Origin: Azohydromonas sediminis
GTDB taxonomy: Bacteria; Pseudomonadota; Gammaproteobacteria; Burkholderiales; Burkholderiaceae_C
DNA: 62,767 nt
NCBI RefSeq assembly: GCF_003574675.1
Contig: NZ_QOAZ01000021.1
Coordinates: 1 to 62,767, forward strand
Direction: 5' to 3'
Shown: positions 54,246 to 62,680 of the stretch, one piece after another
Numbering within the stretch: position 1 is the stretch's first letter
How the letters are laid out: each line of letters opens with the position of its first letter
Position numbers and translations under genes: made by a program
The notes under the pieces: generated by a model
What the model saw: the letters and a program-made list of their open reading frames with translations, nothing else
What the model was told of the DNA's origin: nothing
The model's database searches: none

Positions 54246-54947
54246 ATGATCACGATCCGCAAGTCCGAGTCCCGTGGCTACGCCGACCATGGCTGGCTGC
54301 GCTCGTACCACAGCTTCTCGTTCGCCGACTACCACGACCCGGCGTTCATGGGCTTCGGCAACCTGCGCGTGATCAACGAAGACCGCATCGCCCCGGGCAC
54401 CGGCTTCGGCACGCACGGCCACCGCGACATGGAGATCGTCAGCTACGTGCTCGACGGCGCGCTCGCGCACAAGGACAGCATGGGCCACGGCGCCGCGATC
54501 ACGCCCGGCGAGGTGCAGCGCATGAGCGCCGGCACCGGCGTGCTGCACAGCGAGTTCAACCACGCGACCGACCGCGAGACGCACTTCCTGCAGATCTGGA
54601 TCCTGCCCAGCGACCGCGGCATTCCGCCCGGCTACGAGCAGAAGCGCTTCACCGACGCCGACAAGCGCGGCCGGCTCAAGCTCGTCGCGTCGCCCGACGG
54701 CCGCGATGGCGCGTTGACGATCCACGCCGACGCGGCGATCCACGCCGGGCTGTTCGACGGCGACGAGGCGGCGACGCTGCCGGTAGCGCCCGGCCGTCTG
54801 GCCTACGTGCACGTCGCGCGCGGCGAGGTCGAGGTCAACGGCCGGGCGCTTGCAGCCGGCGACGCCGCGATGCTGCGCGACGAGGCGCGCGTCGAGATCG
54901 CGCGCGGGCGCGGCGCCGAGGTGCTCGTGTTCGACCTCGCGCGCTGA
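54246..54947 (+). CDS. Pirin family protein (YhhW-like bicupin)
   Basis: A 233-residue bicupin. It starts MITIRKSESRGYADHGWLRSYHSFSFADYHDP; metal ligands are in GFGTHGHRDMEIVSYVLDG (His, His, Glu) and LHSEFNHATDRETHFLQIWI. YhhW has quercetinase activity in vitro; the physiological role is unclear. An AAGGAGG-like sequence (AAGGAGGCC) precedes the ATG. First gene of a plus-strand group of three. Confidence 0.9.
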   Translation: MITIRKSESRGYADHGWLRSYHSFSFADYHDPAFMGFGNLRVINEDRIAPGTGFGTHGHRDMEIVSYVLDGALAHKDSMGHGAAITPGEVQRMSAGTGVLHSEFNHATDRETHFLQIWILPSDRGIPPGYEQKRFTDADKRGRLKLVASPDGRDGALTIHADAAIHAGLFDGDEAATLPVAPGRLAYVHVARGEVEVNGRALAAGDAAMLRDEARVEIARGRGAEVLVFDLAR

Positions 54948-55036
54948 AGTCACCGATTCCCCGACGGCAGCGCCTGGCGCGCCGCTGAGGGCCGCTCTTT
55001 GCCCGTTCCGTTCGTCTCACTTCCAGGATTCTCACG

Positions 55037-55459
55037 ATGAATTTCCAGATGTCCGCGGCCGTCATCGGCCGCCTGCTGCTCGGCGGCCTGTTCCTGCTCG
55101 CCGGCCTCGACAAGTTCGGCGGCCTCGAGGGCCTGGCCGGCTACATCGCCAGCCGCGGCCTGCCGCTGCCCGGTGTGCTCGCACCGGCGATCGCGGTGTT
55201 CGAAGTGATCGCCGGGCTGGCGCTGATCGCCGGCTGGCAGGCGCGCTGGAGCGCGCTCGCGCTCGCGGCGTTTACGCTGCTGGCCACCGTGCTGTTCCAC
55301 AACTACTGGGCGATGCCCGCAGAGCAGCAGATGGTGCAGCAGCTGATGTTCATGAAGAACCTGGCGATCGTCGGCGGCCTGCTGATGGTCGCGGCGCTGG
55401 GCGCGGGCCCGGCCAGCGTCGACGCGCGCCGCGCATCGCAGCGCCTGGCCGCGGCCTGA
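55037..55459 (+). CDS. DoxX family membrane protein
   Basis: A 140-residue protein with four membrane helices, starting GRLLLGGLFLLAGLDKFGGLEGLAGYIASRGLPLP and continuing with FEVIAGLALIAGWQARW, the DoxX pattern. DoxX proteins are small quinone-linked or thiosulfate-oxidation related membrane proteins; in this family the function is mostly unknown. It is 89 nt after the pirin gene and 49 nt before the flavodoxin gene, probably one transcript. Confidence 0.9.
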   Translation: MNFQMSAAVIGRLLLGGLFLLAGLDKFGGLEGLAGYIASRGLPLPGVLAPAIAVFEVIAGLALIAGWQARWSALALAAFTLLATVLFHNYWAMPAEQQMVQQLMFMKNLAIVGGLLMVAALGAGPASVDARRASQRLAAA

Positions 55460-55508
55460 ACGGTCGTCGTCTTTCCCTCCACGTTCACGCAGTCAAGGAG
55501 TCGAGTCC

Positions 55509-56072
55509 ATGAGCAAGATCGTCATCGTCTACCACAGCGGCTACGGCCACACGAAGAAGGTCGCCGAGGCGGTGGCCGAGGCCAGCGCAGGCGCGCTGCT
55601 GGCCATCGACGCCGAGGGCAACCTGCCCGAGGGCGGCTGGGAGCGGCTGGCCGAGGCCGACACCATCGTGTTCGGCTCGCCGACCTACATGGGCGGGCCG
55701 AGCTGGCAGTTCAAGAAGTTCGCCGACGCGTCGAGCAAAGCGTGGTTCACGCAGCAGTGGAAGAACAAGCTCGCCGCCGGCTTCACAAACTCGGCGACGA
55801 TGAACGGCGACAAGCTGTCGACGCTGCACTACATGTTCACGCTGAGCCAGCAGCACGGCATGCTGTGGGTCGGCACCGGGCTGATGCCGAGCAACAGCAA
55901 GGCCGCCACGCGCAACGACGTCAACTACGTCGGCTCGTCGTCGGGACTGATGACGACGACGCCGTCGGACGCATCGACCGACGAGATGGTCGCCGGCGAC
56001 CTGGCCACCGCGCGCGCCTTCGGCCAGCGCGTGGCCGAGGTCACGGCGCGCGTCGCGCCGGCGCTGCGCTGA
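55509..56072 (+). CDS. Flavodoxin family NAD(P)H:quinone oxidoreductase
   Basis: A 187-residue FMN flavodoxin-fold protein: IVIVYHSGYGHTKKVAEAVAEA is the phosphate-binding loop and IVFGSPTYMGGPSWQFKKFADASSK the second FMN loop, close to WrbA. Two-electron quinone reduction is probable. A GGAGTCG ribosome-binding site precedes the ATG. With pirin and DoxX under a LysR it makes a likely quinone or oxidative stress response unit. Confidence 0.85.
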   Translation: MSKIVIVYHSGYGHTKKVAEAVAEASAGALLAIDAEGNLPEGGWERLAEADTIVFGSPTYMGGPSWQFKKFADASSKAWFTQQWKNKLAAGFTNSATMNGDKLSTLHYMFTLSQQHGMLWVGTGLMPSNSKAATRNDVNYVGSSSGLMTTTPSDASTDEMVAGDLATARAFGQRVAEVTARVAPALR

Positions 56073-56148
56073 GTCGCCTTCGTCGGCCGCTGGCGAGGTG
56101 GCCGACATGGCGTATCGTCGGCTCCCGTAGTCGTCTCGGGGGCCGACG

Positions 56149-57297
56149 ATGCCAACCTCTTCGCCTGGCGCTACGCCGCTCGTTCGCGAGGCGCTCACGG
56201 GGCTCGTTCAGCACCCGTTGCGCGCTTTCCTGCTGGGCAGTGCCGCGGCGGGCGTCGTCAGTGCGTTGGTCTACTGGGCCTATGCCGCGTGGGCGCTGGG
56301 CCGCCTCGCGCCGCCGCCCGACGAGGCGGTGGCCGCGTCGGTCGCCTTGGTGCTCGGCACCGCGGTTTCGTTCGCCGGTGCGCTGGTGGCCATCGTCATC
56401 GCCAGCGTCGCGCTGCGGCTGCAGCAGGCACAGGACCGGCGCGAAGACCTGCAGGCGAGCATCGATCTGCTGCGCCTGCTGTCGGAGGAGACCTCGCGCT
56501 TTCTGACACCGTATGCGCGTGCGTTGCAGTCGGCGCGCAAGCTGCTGGCCGTCGTCGAGATCCACCGCGATTCTTTCTGGGCGCCGCTGGACCGCCAGCG
56601 CTTGCTCGACCCGGCCTACGCCGCCGACCCCGCCGTGAAGGCGCAGATCGACTTCGTCGTGCCCCATTTGGCGTCGATCGCTGCAGCGCTGCGGTCGATG
56701 AGCGAGCAGCTGTCGCTGCTGCACACCGACTCGCACGCCAACCCGTTCGCCAGCGCGGTATTCCAGCGCACGCTGGGGCATCGCAAGTGGTGCACCGATC
56801 CTGGGGGCGCGCCGTCGGGCGAGGTGGGTCTCGACGCGCTGCCGACCGTGTGTGCCTGGCTGGAGCTCAAGGCCCGGCGGCTCGACGGTCTGGCCGCCGC
56901 CCCGACCGGCGACCTGCTCGGTGCCCTCGCCACGGCGCGCATGCTGGCCAACTCGGCACGCACCCAGCATGGCGAGCCGTTCGACGATGCGGCGGTGCGT
57001 GGCGTGCTGCTGCTCGGTTTCCTCGCCGATGCCGACGCGGCGCAGGACCTACGCACGGGTCGCGAGCTGCGCCCGCCGCTGGCCGAGCTGCTGCACGCCC
57101 TCGCATCGGCTTACGACGCGCAGCGCGTGCGGCAAGCGCTGTGTGCCGTGCTGGCCGACCATCCGCTGCTGGCGGCCAGTGCCGAGCGTTTCGTCGCTCT
57201 CGTCCCGAGCCCGGTCGACGCACAGATGCAAGCCTGCCTGACGCGCTACGGTGCGCTGCGGCCGCGCGTGCGCCTGACCGCCAACGGCTTCGCGTGA
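56149..57297 (+). CDS. Membrane protein of unknown function
   Basis: A 382-residue protein with two membrane helices near the N-terminus (about 25-50, LRAFLLGSAAAGVVSALVYWAYAAWAL; 66-89, VALVLGTAVSFAGALVAIVIASVAL) and a large soluble, mostly helical cytosolic part (LLSEETSRFLTPYARALQSARKLLAVVEIHRD). No catalytic motif or family was recognised. Codon use looks like that of neighbours, with less extreme GC at third positions in parts. TATCGT at 56110-56115 may be its -10. It is not clearly part of an operon. Confidence 0.6.
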   Translation: MPTSSPGATPLVREALTGLVQHPLRAFLLGSAAAGVVSALVYWAYAAWALGRLAPPPDEAVAASVALVLGTAVSFAGALVAIVIASVALRLQQAQDRREDLQASIDLLRLLSEETSRFLTPYARALQSARKLLAVVEIHRDSFWAPLDRQRLLDPAYAADPAVKAQIDFVVPHLASIAAALRSMSEQLSLLHTDSHANPFASAVFQRTLGHRKWCTDPGGAPSGEVGLDALPTVCAWLELKARRLDGLAAAPTGDLLGALATARMLANSARTQHGEPFDDAAVRGVLLLGFLADADAAQDLRTGRELRPPLAELLHALASAYDAQRVRQALCAVLADHPLLAASAERFVALVPSPVDAQMQACLTRYGALRPRVRLTANGFA

Positions 57298-57370
57298 GCG
57301 CGCGGGCGCCGTTGCGGCACCGGGTGGGTGGGCGCATCGCCGCGGGCAGGGTGCGGCCCGGCACGTCGCC

Positions 57371-58321
57371 TCACGGCGGCGCAGGGGCCGCCAGGAAGCT
57401 GCGTACGACCTCGACGGTGCGCCGCGGGTCTTCTTCATGTGGCACGTGCCCGAGGTCGTCGAACACGACGAGGGTGCTGCCGGGAATCTGCTGCTCGAAC
57501 CAGCGCCCCACCGACGGCGGGATCAGGCGGTCACGCCCGCCCCACAGGATCAGCGTCGGTGCACGGATCGTCGCGATTCGCTCGGCGCCTTCGCCCGGCT
57601 GCCACTGCGCCAGGCGCTGCGCGAGCGCGCGGCGGTTACCTTCGCGCACCGTCAGCTCGAAGTAGCGGTCGACCAGTTCGGGCGTCACGCGCTGCGGGTC
57701 GCCGTAGACGCTGGCGACGCTGGCGGCGACCATCGCGCGCGGCAGCACGTGTTCCATCACGCGGTTGAGCAGCGGCGTGCGCGCGACGATCCAGCCCACC
57801 GGGAGGGTCTGCCGCTCGAATGCCGGGCCCGCGGCGTCGACGAGGATCAGCCGCTCGACACGCTCGGGCGCCATCAGCGCGACGCGCCACGCGACCTCGC
57901 CGCCGAGCGAGTTGCCGCCGATCGCGAAGCGCGCGACGCCCAGGCGGTCGAGCAGCGCGAGCGTGAAGCGCGCGTAGGTTTCGCCGCGGTAGTCGCCGCT
58001 GGTACTCGGCCCCGTCAGGCCGAAGCCGGGCAGGTCGAAAGTGATGACGCGGCGCTGGCCGCGCAGCGCGGCGACCCAGCCCTCCCACGTGTGCAGGCTC
58101 GACGAGGTGCCGTGCACGAGCACCAGCGGCAGCGGGTCGCTGCGCGGCCCCTCGTCGCGCAGGTGCACGAGCTGGCCGTCGAGGTCGACGAAGTCCGACG
58201 GCGGCGGCGCCCAGCGCGCGACCAGCGTCTCGACCGGCCGCTCGGGCGCGCGCGACAGCATCACCGCGAGCGCGGTGAGCACGAGCAGCGCCCCGACGAG
58301 CTTGACGGCGAGCGTCTTCAT
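57371..58321 (-). CDS. Alpha/beta hydrolase, membrane-anchored
   Basis: A 316-residue protein with an N-terminal anchor (VKLVGALLVLTALAVML) and hydrolase core: oxyanion LVLVHGTSSSLHTWEGW, nucleophile elbow IGGNSLGGEVAWR, acid in LILWGGRDRLIPP and His in LGHVPHEEDP. The catalytic triad appears complete. Substrate unknown. GATACT ends 7 nt before the start at 58321. Convergent with the unknown membrane protein gene. Confidence 0.85.
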   Translation of the reverse strand: MKTLAVKLVGALLVLTALAVMLSRAPERPVETLVARWAPPPSDFVDLDGQLVHLRDEGPRSDPLPLVLVHGTSSSLHTWEGWVAALRGQRRVITFDLPGFGLTGPSTSGDYRGETYARFTLALLDRLGVARFAIGGNSLGGEVAWRVALMAPERVERLILVDAAGPAFERQTLPVGWIVARTPLLNRVMEHVLPRAMVAASVASVYGDPQRVTPELVDRYFELTVREGNRRALAQRLAQWQPGEGAERIATIRAPTLILWGGRDRLIPPSVGRWFEQQIPGSTLVVFDDLGHVPHEEDPRRTVEVVRSFLAAPAPP

Positions 58322-58328
58322 CGCGTGA

Positions 58329-58334
58329 AGTATC
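58329..58334 (-). promoter_or_regulatory. -10-like GATACT 7 nt before the hydrolase gene
   Basis: On the minus strand GATACT is followed by seven bases and the ATG at 58321. Confidence 0.4.
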
Positions 58335-58409
58335 CCCTCGCCCGGCGCGCTCGCCGTCGCACGCTTTCGCTACCATCGCGCGCCGTGCGTTCGGCAAGGA
58401 GGGTGTGCG

Positions 58410-59222
58410 ATGGCGATGGACGTGGTCGACTACGAGATCCGCGGCGAGGAGATGCAGCTCGTCGAGGTCGAGCTCGACCCCGGCGAGGCGGCGGTCGGCG
58501 AGGCCGGCAGCCTGATGTTCATGGACGCCGGCATCGCGATGGACACCGTGTTCGGCGACGGCCGCCCGCAGCAGGGCGGGCTGCTGGGCAAGCTGCTCGG
58601 CGCGGGCAAGCGGCTGGTGACCGGCGAGTCGCTGTTCACCACCGTCTACACGAACCAGGCGCGCGTCAAGCAGCGCGTCGCGTTCGCCGCGCCGTACCCG
58701 GGCAAGATCATTCCGATGTCGCTGGGCGCGCTCGGCGGCACGCTGATCTGCCAGAAGGACGCGTTCCTGTGCGCGGCGCGCGGCGTCAGCCTGGGCGTGT
58801 ACTTCCAGCAGCGGCTGTCGGCGGGGTTCTTCGGTGGCGAGGGCTTCATCATGCAGAAGCTCGAGGGCGACGGTCTGGCCTTCGTGCACGCCGGCGGCAC
58901 CATCGTCGAGCGCGAGCTGCAGCCCGGCGAGACGCTGTTCGTCGACACCGGCTGCGTCGTCGCGTTCACGCCGAACGTGAGCTTCGAGGTGCAGTTCGTC
59001 GGCAAGGTCAAGACGGCGCTGTTCGGCGGCGAGGGCCTGTTCTTCGCGAAGCTCACCGGCCCGGGCCACGTTTGGCTGCAGAGCCTGCCGTTCTCGCGCC
59101 TGGCCTCGCGCGTGTTCGCCGCCGCGCCGCAGATGGGCGGGCGGCGCGAGGAGGGCTCGATCCTGCCGGGCTTCGCCGCCGGGGGGCTGCTCGGCGGCGT
59201 GCTCGGCGGCGACGACGAGTAG
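58410..59222 (+). CDS. TIGR00266 / AIM24 family protein
   Basis: A 270-residue beta-rich protein: VDYEIRGEEMQLVEVELDPGEAAVGEAGSLMFM, YPGKIIPMSLGALGGTLICQKDAFLCAARGVSLG and GETLFVDTGCVVAFTPNVSFEVQFVG are typical of the AIM24/TIGR00266 family, whose role is poorly known. The C-terminus is Gly-rich. AAGGAGGG lies 10 nt before the ATG, the strongest ribosome-binding site in this part of the window, and TACCAT at 58371 may be its -10. Confidence 0.85.
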   Translation: MAMDVVDYEIRGEEMQLVEVELDPGEAAVGEAGSLMFMDAGIAMDTVFGDGRPQQGGLLGKLLGAGKRLVTGESLFTTVYTNQARVKQRVAFAAPYPGKIIPMSLGALGGTLICQKDAFLCAARGVSLGVYFQQRLSAGFFGGEGFIMQKLEGDGLAFVHAGGTIVERELQPGETLFVDTGCVVAFTPNVSFEVQFVGKVKTALFGGEGLFFAKLTGPGHVWLQSLPFSRLASRVFAAAPQMGGRREEGSILPGFAAGGLLGGVLGGDDE

Positions 59223-59229
59223 CGGCGCC

Positions 59230-60090
59230 TCAGGCGAGGCCGAGCCGCTCGAGCGTCAGGCCATGGGCCCGCTGGTGCGGGTCGGCCCACGCATCGAGCA
59301 CGTCGAGGTGGTGGCGGCCCGGCACCTCTTCGCACACCGGCACGGCGCGCTCGCCCCAGCGCCGGCGGATCAGCCGGTTCTGGCGGCGGAACTCCTCGCT
59401 CTCGTCGCTGCCGACGAGGGCGACGAGTTCGCCCGCAGCGGGCGCCGGAAGCCGCGCCGGGCTGAGGCGTCGCACGTCGGCGGCGCTGAGCCGCAGGTCC
59501 GCGGCGATGAACGGCGCATGGCGCAGCGGCTCGAGGTCGAACACGCCCGAGATCGCGACGGCGCGCGTCACGAGGTCGGCCGGCAGGTCGTCGGCGACGT
59601 CGCGCCAGCGGGTGAGCATCAGCATCGCCGCGAGGTGACCGCCGGCCGAGTGGCCGGCGACGACGAGGCGGCGCGCATCGCCGCCGAAGCGCGGCGCCTC
59701 GCGCCACACCCACGCCAGCGCCCGCACCATCTGCAGCGTGATGTGTGCGACCGTGACGGCCGGCGCGAGCGCGTAATTCGGCACGACGACCATCGCGCCG
59801 GCGTCGACGTAGGCCGGCGCGACGAACGACTGGTCGGCCTTGTCGAGCGCGCGCCAGTAGCCGCCGTGGATGAACACCAGCACCGGCGCGCCGGCGCGCT
59901 TCGGCTCGAACACGTCGAGCGTCTCGCCGCCGCCGTCGCCGTAGCGCTCGTCGAGCGCGCAGCGCAGCGACTGCCGCGCGGCCAGCGAGTCGCGCTGCCA
60001 GCGCGCGAAGATCTGCGGGTGCTCGGGGATGCGCGCGCGGTTGTTGTACTGCGCGTCGAGCCAGGCGGGGGCAGGGCGGGACGGGGGCAT
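59230..60090 (-). CDS. Alpha/beta hydrolase, HGGxW type
   Basis: A 286-residue cytosolic hydrolase with the HSL/kynurenine formamidase-like motif VFIHGGYWRALDK, nucleophile elbow VAGHSAGGHLAAML, acid in LVGSDESEEF and His in VPGRHHLDVLD. Arylformamidase or esterase activity is possible; no kynurenine gene is near. Start 60090 is preferred over 60156 because GGGAG precedes it at 7 nt. Confidence 0.8.
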   Translation of the reverse strand: MPPSRPAPAWLDAQYNNRARIPEHPQIFARWQRDSLAARQSLRCALDERYGDGGGETLDVFEPKRAGAPVLVFIHGGYWRALDKADQSFVAPAYVDAGAMVVVPNYALAPAVTVAHITLQMVRALAWVWREAPRFGGDARRLVVAGHSAGGHLAAMLMLTRWRDVADDLPADLVTRAVAISGVFDLEPLRHAPFIAADLRLSAADVRRLSPARLPAPAAGELVALVGSDESEEFRRQNRLIRRRWGERAVPVCEEVPGRHHLDVLDAWADPHQRAHGLTLERLGLA

Positions 60091-60242
60091 CGCGGATCTC
60101 CCGGGGCGGCGCGAGGCGTTGACGCGCCAAGGGCTGGACGGTACGGCCTGATCCATGCGATTGTGGGCGAAGCAAGGATCCGCGCCACCCCGTCGCGCCC
60201 GCAGCGCGGGGCGGGGTCAGCCGCGCAGGGCCGCCGTGCGCG

Positions 60243-61058
60243 TCACCGACCGACGCCGCGGGTGTGCCGATGCACGAAATCGCTGACGGCCGCGATCAGC
60301 GCGCCGGGCTGGTCGCGGTGCGGCGAATGGCCGCAGGCGGGCAGCTCGAGCAGCTCGGCGTGCGGCACGCGCCGCCGGATGCCGCGGATCTGCTCGAGCG
60401 TGCCGTACTCGTCGTCGACGCCCTGCACCGCGAGCAGCGGGCAGCGGATGGCCTCGATCTCGGCCTCGATCGACCACGCGCGAAACGGCGGGTGCAGCCA
60501 GATGTCGTTCCAGCGCCAGAACGCGCGGTCGGGGTCGTCGTGGTACTTCGCGAGGCGCTCGCGCAGGTCGGTGTCGAGGTACGCCTGGCGCGCCTTCGCG
60601 ATGCTCGCGACCGACAGGTCCTCGACCATGATGTGCGGCGCGAGCACGATGCAGCCGGCCACGCGCTCGGGAAAGCGCGCCGCGTACAGCAGCGCGATCG
60701 AACCGCCGTCGCTGTGCCCGAAAAGCCACACCGGCTGCACGTCGGGGTCGATGCGCAGCGCGGTCAGCAGCGCCGGCAGCACCTCGTGCGCCTGGCGGTG
60801 CATGAAGTCCAGACCCCAGGCCTGCTCGGGGCCGAGCAGCTTCGAGCCGCCGTAGCCGGGGCGCGAGTAGACGAGGCCGCGGCAGCCGAGCGCGTCGACG
60901 AGGCGCTGCGGGAAGTCCTTCCACATCGCGACCGAACCGAGCCCCTCGTGCAGGAACACGACGAGCGGCGTGCCGGCGCGCTCGCGCGCGAGCCAGCGGT
61001 GCTCGACGCTGACGCGCAGGCCGCACCAGTCGATGTCGACGAACTCGAGGCCGCTCAC
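60243..61058 (-). CDS. Alpha/beta hydrolase downstream of benzoate-CoA ligase
   Basis: A 271-residue hydrolase: VVFLHEGLGSVAMWKDFP, nucleophile elbow LFGHSDGGSIALLYA, acid in QGVDDEYGTL and His in CGHSPHRDQPG. It starts 10 nt after the benzoate-CoA ligase stop and is surely cotranscribed. Homologues next to box pathway genes suggest hydrolysis of a ring-cleavage or CoA intermediate; that is inference. Confidence 0.85.
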   Translation of the reverse strand: MSGLEFVDIDWCGLRVSVEHRWLARERAGTPLVVFLHEGLGSVAMWKDFPQRLVDALGCRGLVYSRPGYGGSKLLGPEQAWGLDFMHRQAHEVLPALLTALRIDPDVQPVWLFGHSDGGSIALLYAARFPERVAGCIVLAPHIMVEDLSVASIAKARQAYLDTDLRERLAKYHDDPDRAFWRWNDIWLHPPFRAWSIEAEIEAIRCPLLAVQGVDDEYGTLEQIRGIRRRVPHAELLELPACGHSPHRDQPGALIAAVSDFVHRHTRGVGR

Positions 61059-61068
61059 GGTTGGGGGG

Positions 61069-62667
61069 TCACGGCGCGGCGCGTTCGCGCTCGCGCAGCT
61101 TGAAGCGCTGGATCTTGCCGGTGGCCGTCTTCGGCAATTCGTCGATGAACTCGATCTGCCGCGGGTACTTGTACGGCGCGAGCTTGTCCTTGACGAAGGC
61201 CTTCAGCTCGTCGGCGGTGGCGGTGCCGCCGGGCTTGAGCACGACGAAGGCCTTGGTCTTCGTCAGCCCTTCGGCGTCGGGCACGCCGATGACGGCGGCT
61301 TCGAGCACCGCCGGGTGCTGCACCAGTGTGGCCTCGACCTCGAACGGGCTGACGTAGATGCCGCTGACCTTGAGCATGTCGTCGCTGCGCCCGGCGTAGG
61401 TGTAGGTGCCGTCGGCGTTGCGCACGTACTTGTCCCCGCTCTTGGTCCAGCCGCCCTGGAAGGTCTCGCGCGTCTTCGCGCGGTTGCCCCAGTACATCAG
61501 CGCGGCCGACGGGCCATGGATGTAGAGGTCGCCCGGTTCACCGTCGGGCACGGGGCGGCCGTCCTCGCCGCGCAGCTCGATCTCGTAGCCCGGCACCGGC
61601 CAGCCGGTCGTGCCGTAGCGCACCTGGCCCGGGCGGTTCGACATGAAGATGTGCAGCATCTCGGTCGAGCCGATGCCGTCGACGATGTCGACGCCGAAGT
61701 GGCGGCGGAAGCGCTCGCCGAGCTCGGCCGGCAGTGCCTCGCCGGCCGACGACGCCAGCCGCAGCGCGACGTCGCCGCGCGCGGGCAGCGCCGGCGACGC
61801 GAGCATGCCCGCATAGCCGGTCGGCGCGCCGTAGAACACGGTGGGCTTGAGCCCGGCGACGCCGCCCGTCCAGCGCTTGAAGACGGCGTCGGGCGTCGGG
61901 CGCTCGGCCATCAGCAGCGTCGTCGCGCCGACCGACAGCGGGAAGGTCAGCGCGTTGCCCAGCCCGTAGGCGAAGAATAGCTTCGCGGCCGAGAAGCACA
62001 CGTCGTCCTCGCGCAGACCGAGCACGCCCTTGCCGTACAGCTCGGCGGTCCAGTACGGGTTCGCGTGCGAGTGCACGGTGCCCTTGGGGCGGCCCGTCGA
62101 GCCCGACGAATAGAGCCAGAACGCGGAGTCGTCGGCGCCGGTGGCGGCGGGTTTGGGCAGCGGCGCGTGGTCGGCGACGAACGCGTCGAAGTCGACCTGG
62201 CCGAAGTGCAGCGGCGCGACGGGTCGCGAGACGATCACCTTGCCCACCTCGTGGTCGCTCTTGACGAGCGCCCCTTCGAGCACCGGCAGCAGCGCGCCGG
62301 AGACCAGCACCGCCTGCGCGCGCGAGTGCTCGAGCATGTAGGCGTAATCGTCGGCGGTTAACAGCGTGTTGACGGCCACCGGCACGACGCCGGCGTACAG
62401 CGCGCCGAGGAAGGCCACCGGCCAGTCGGTGACGTCGTGCATCAGCAGCAGCACGCGCTCCTCGCGCCGGATGCCCAGCGCGCGCAGCCCGGCGGCCAGG
62501 CGCTTCACACGCTCGTCGAGCGCGCCGTAGGTCAGCGTGCCGAGGTCGTCGACGAACGCGGCCTTGGCTGCGCGCGGCGCGTTCAGCGCGAGCAGGTGCT
62601 GCGCGAAATTGAACGCCTCGGGGGGCGGCGTCACGCCGGCGGGCGGGTGGAGCGGCATCGGGCTCAT
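61069..62667 (-). CDS. bclA: Benzoate-CoA ligase
   Basis: A 532-residue AMP-forming ligase that activates benzoate, first step of the aerobic box or anaerobic benzoyl-CoA routes. AMP-binding motif FWLYSSGSTGRPKGTVHSHAN, DGIGSTEMLHIFMSN, YTYAGRSDDMLKVSGIYVSPFEVE and the C-terminal catalytic Lys in PKTATGKIQRFKLRE are present. The N-terminus (PPPEAFNFAQHLLALN) and the overall pattern fit BCL enzymes over other acyl-CoA ligases; 4-hydroxybenzoate-CoA ligase is a close alternative. The ribosome-binding site GGAGA borders directly on the group II intron, so upstream operon members, if any, are cut off. Confidence 0.9.
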   Translation of the reverse strand: MSPMPLHPPAGVTPPPEAFNFAQHLLALNAPRAAKAAFVDDLGTLTYGALDERVKRLAAGLRALGIRREERVLLLMHDVTDWPVAFLGALYAGVVPVAVNTLLTADDYAYMLEHSRAQAVLVSGALLPVLEGALVKSDHEVGKVIVSRPVAPLHFGQVDFDAFVADHAPLPKPAATGADDSAFWLYSSGSTGRPKGTVHSHANPYWTAELYGKGVLGLREDDVCFSAAKLFFAYGLGNALTFPLSVGATTLLMAERPTPDAVFKRWTGGVAGLKPTVFYGAPTGYAGMLASPALPARGDVALRLASSAGEALPAELGERFRRHFGVDIVDGIGSTEMLHIFMSNRPGQVRYGTTGWPVPGYEIELRGEDGRPVPDGEPGDLYIHGPSAALMYWGNRAKTRETFQGGWTKSGDKYVRNADGTYTYAGRSDDMLKVSGIYVSPFEVEATLVQHPAVLEAAVIGVPDAEGLTKTKAFVVLKPGGTATADELKAFVKDKLAPYKYPRQIEFIDELPKTATGKIQRFKLRERERAAP

Positions 62668-62680
62668 CGGGGGTGTCTCC

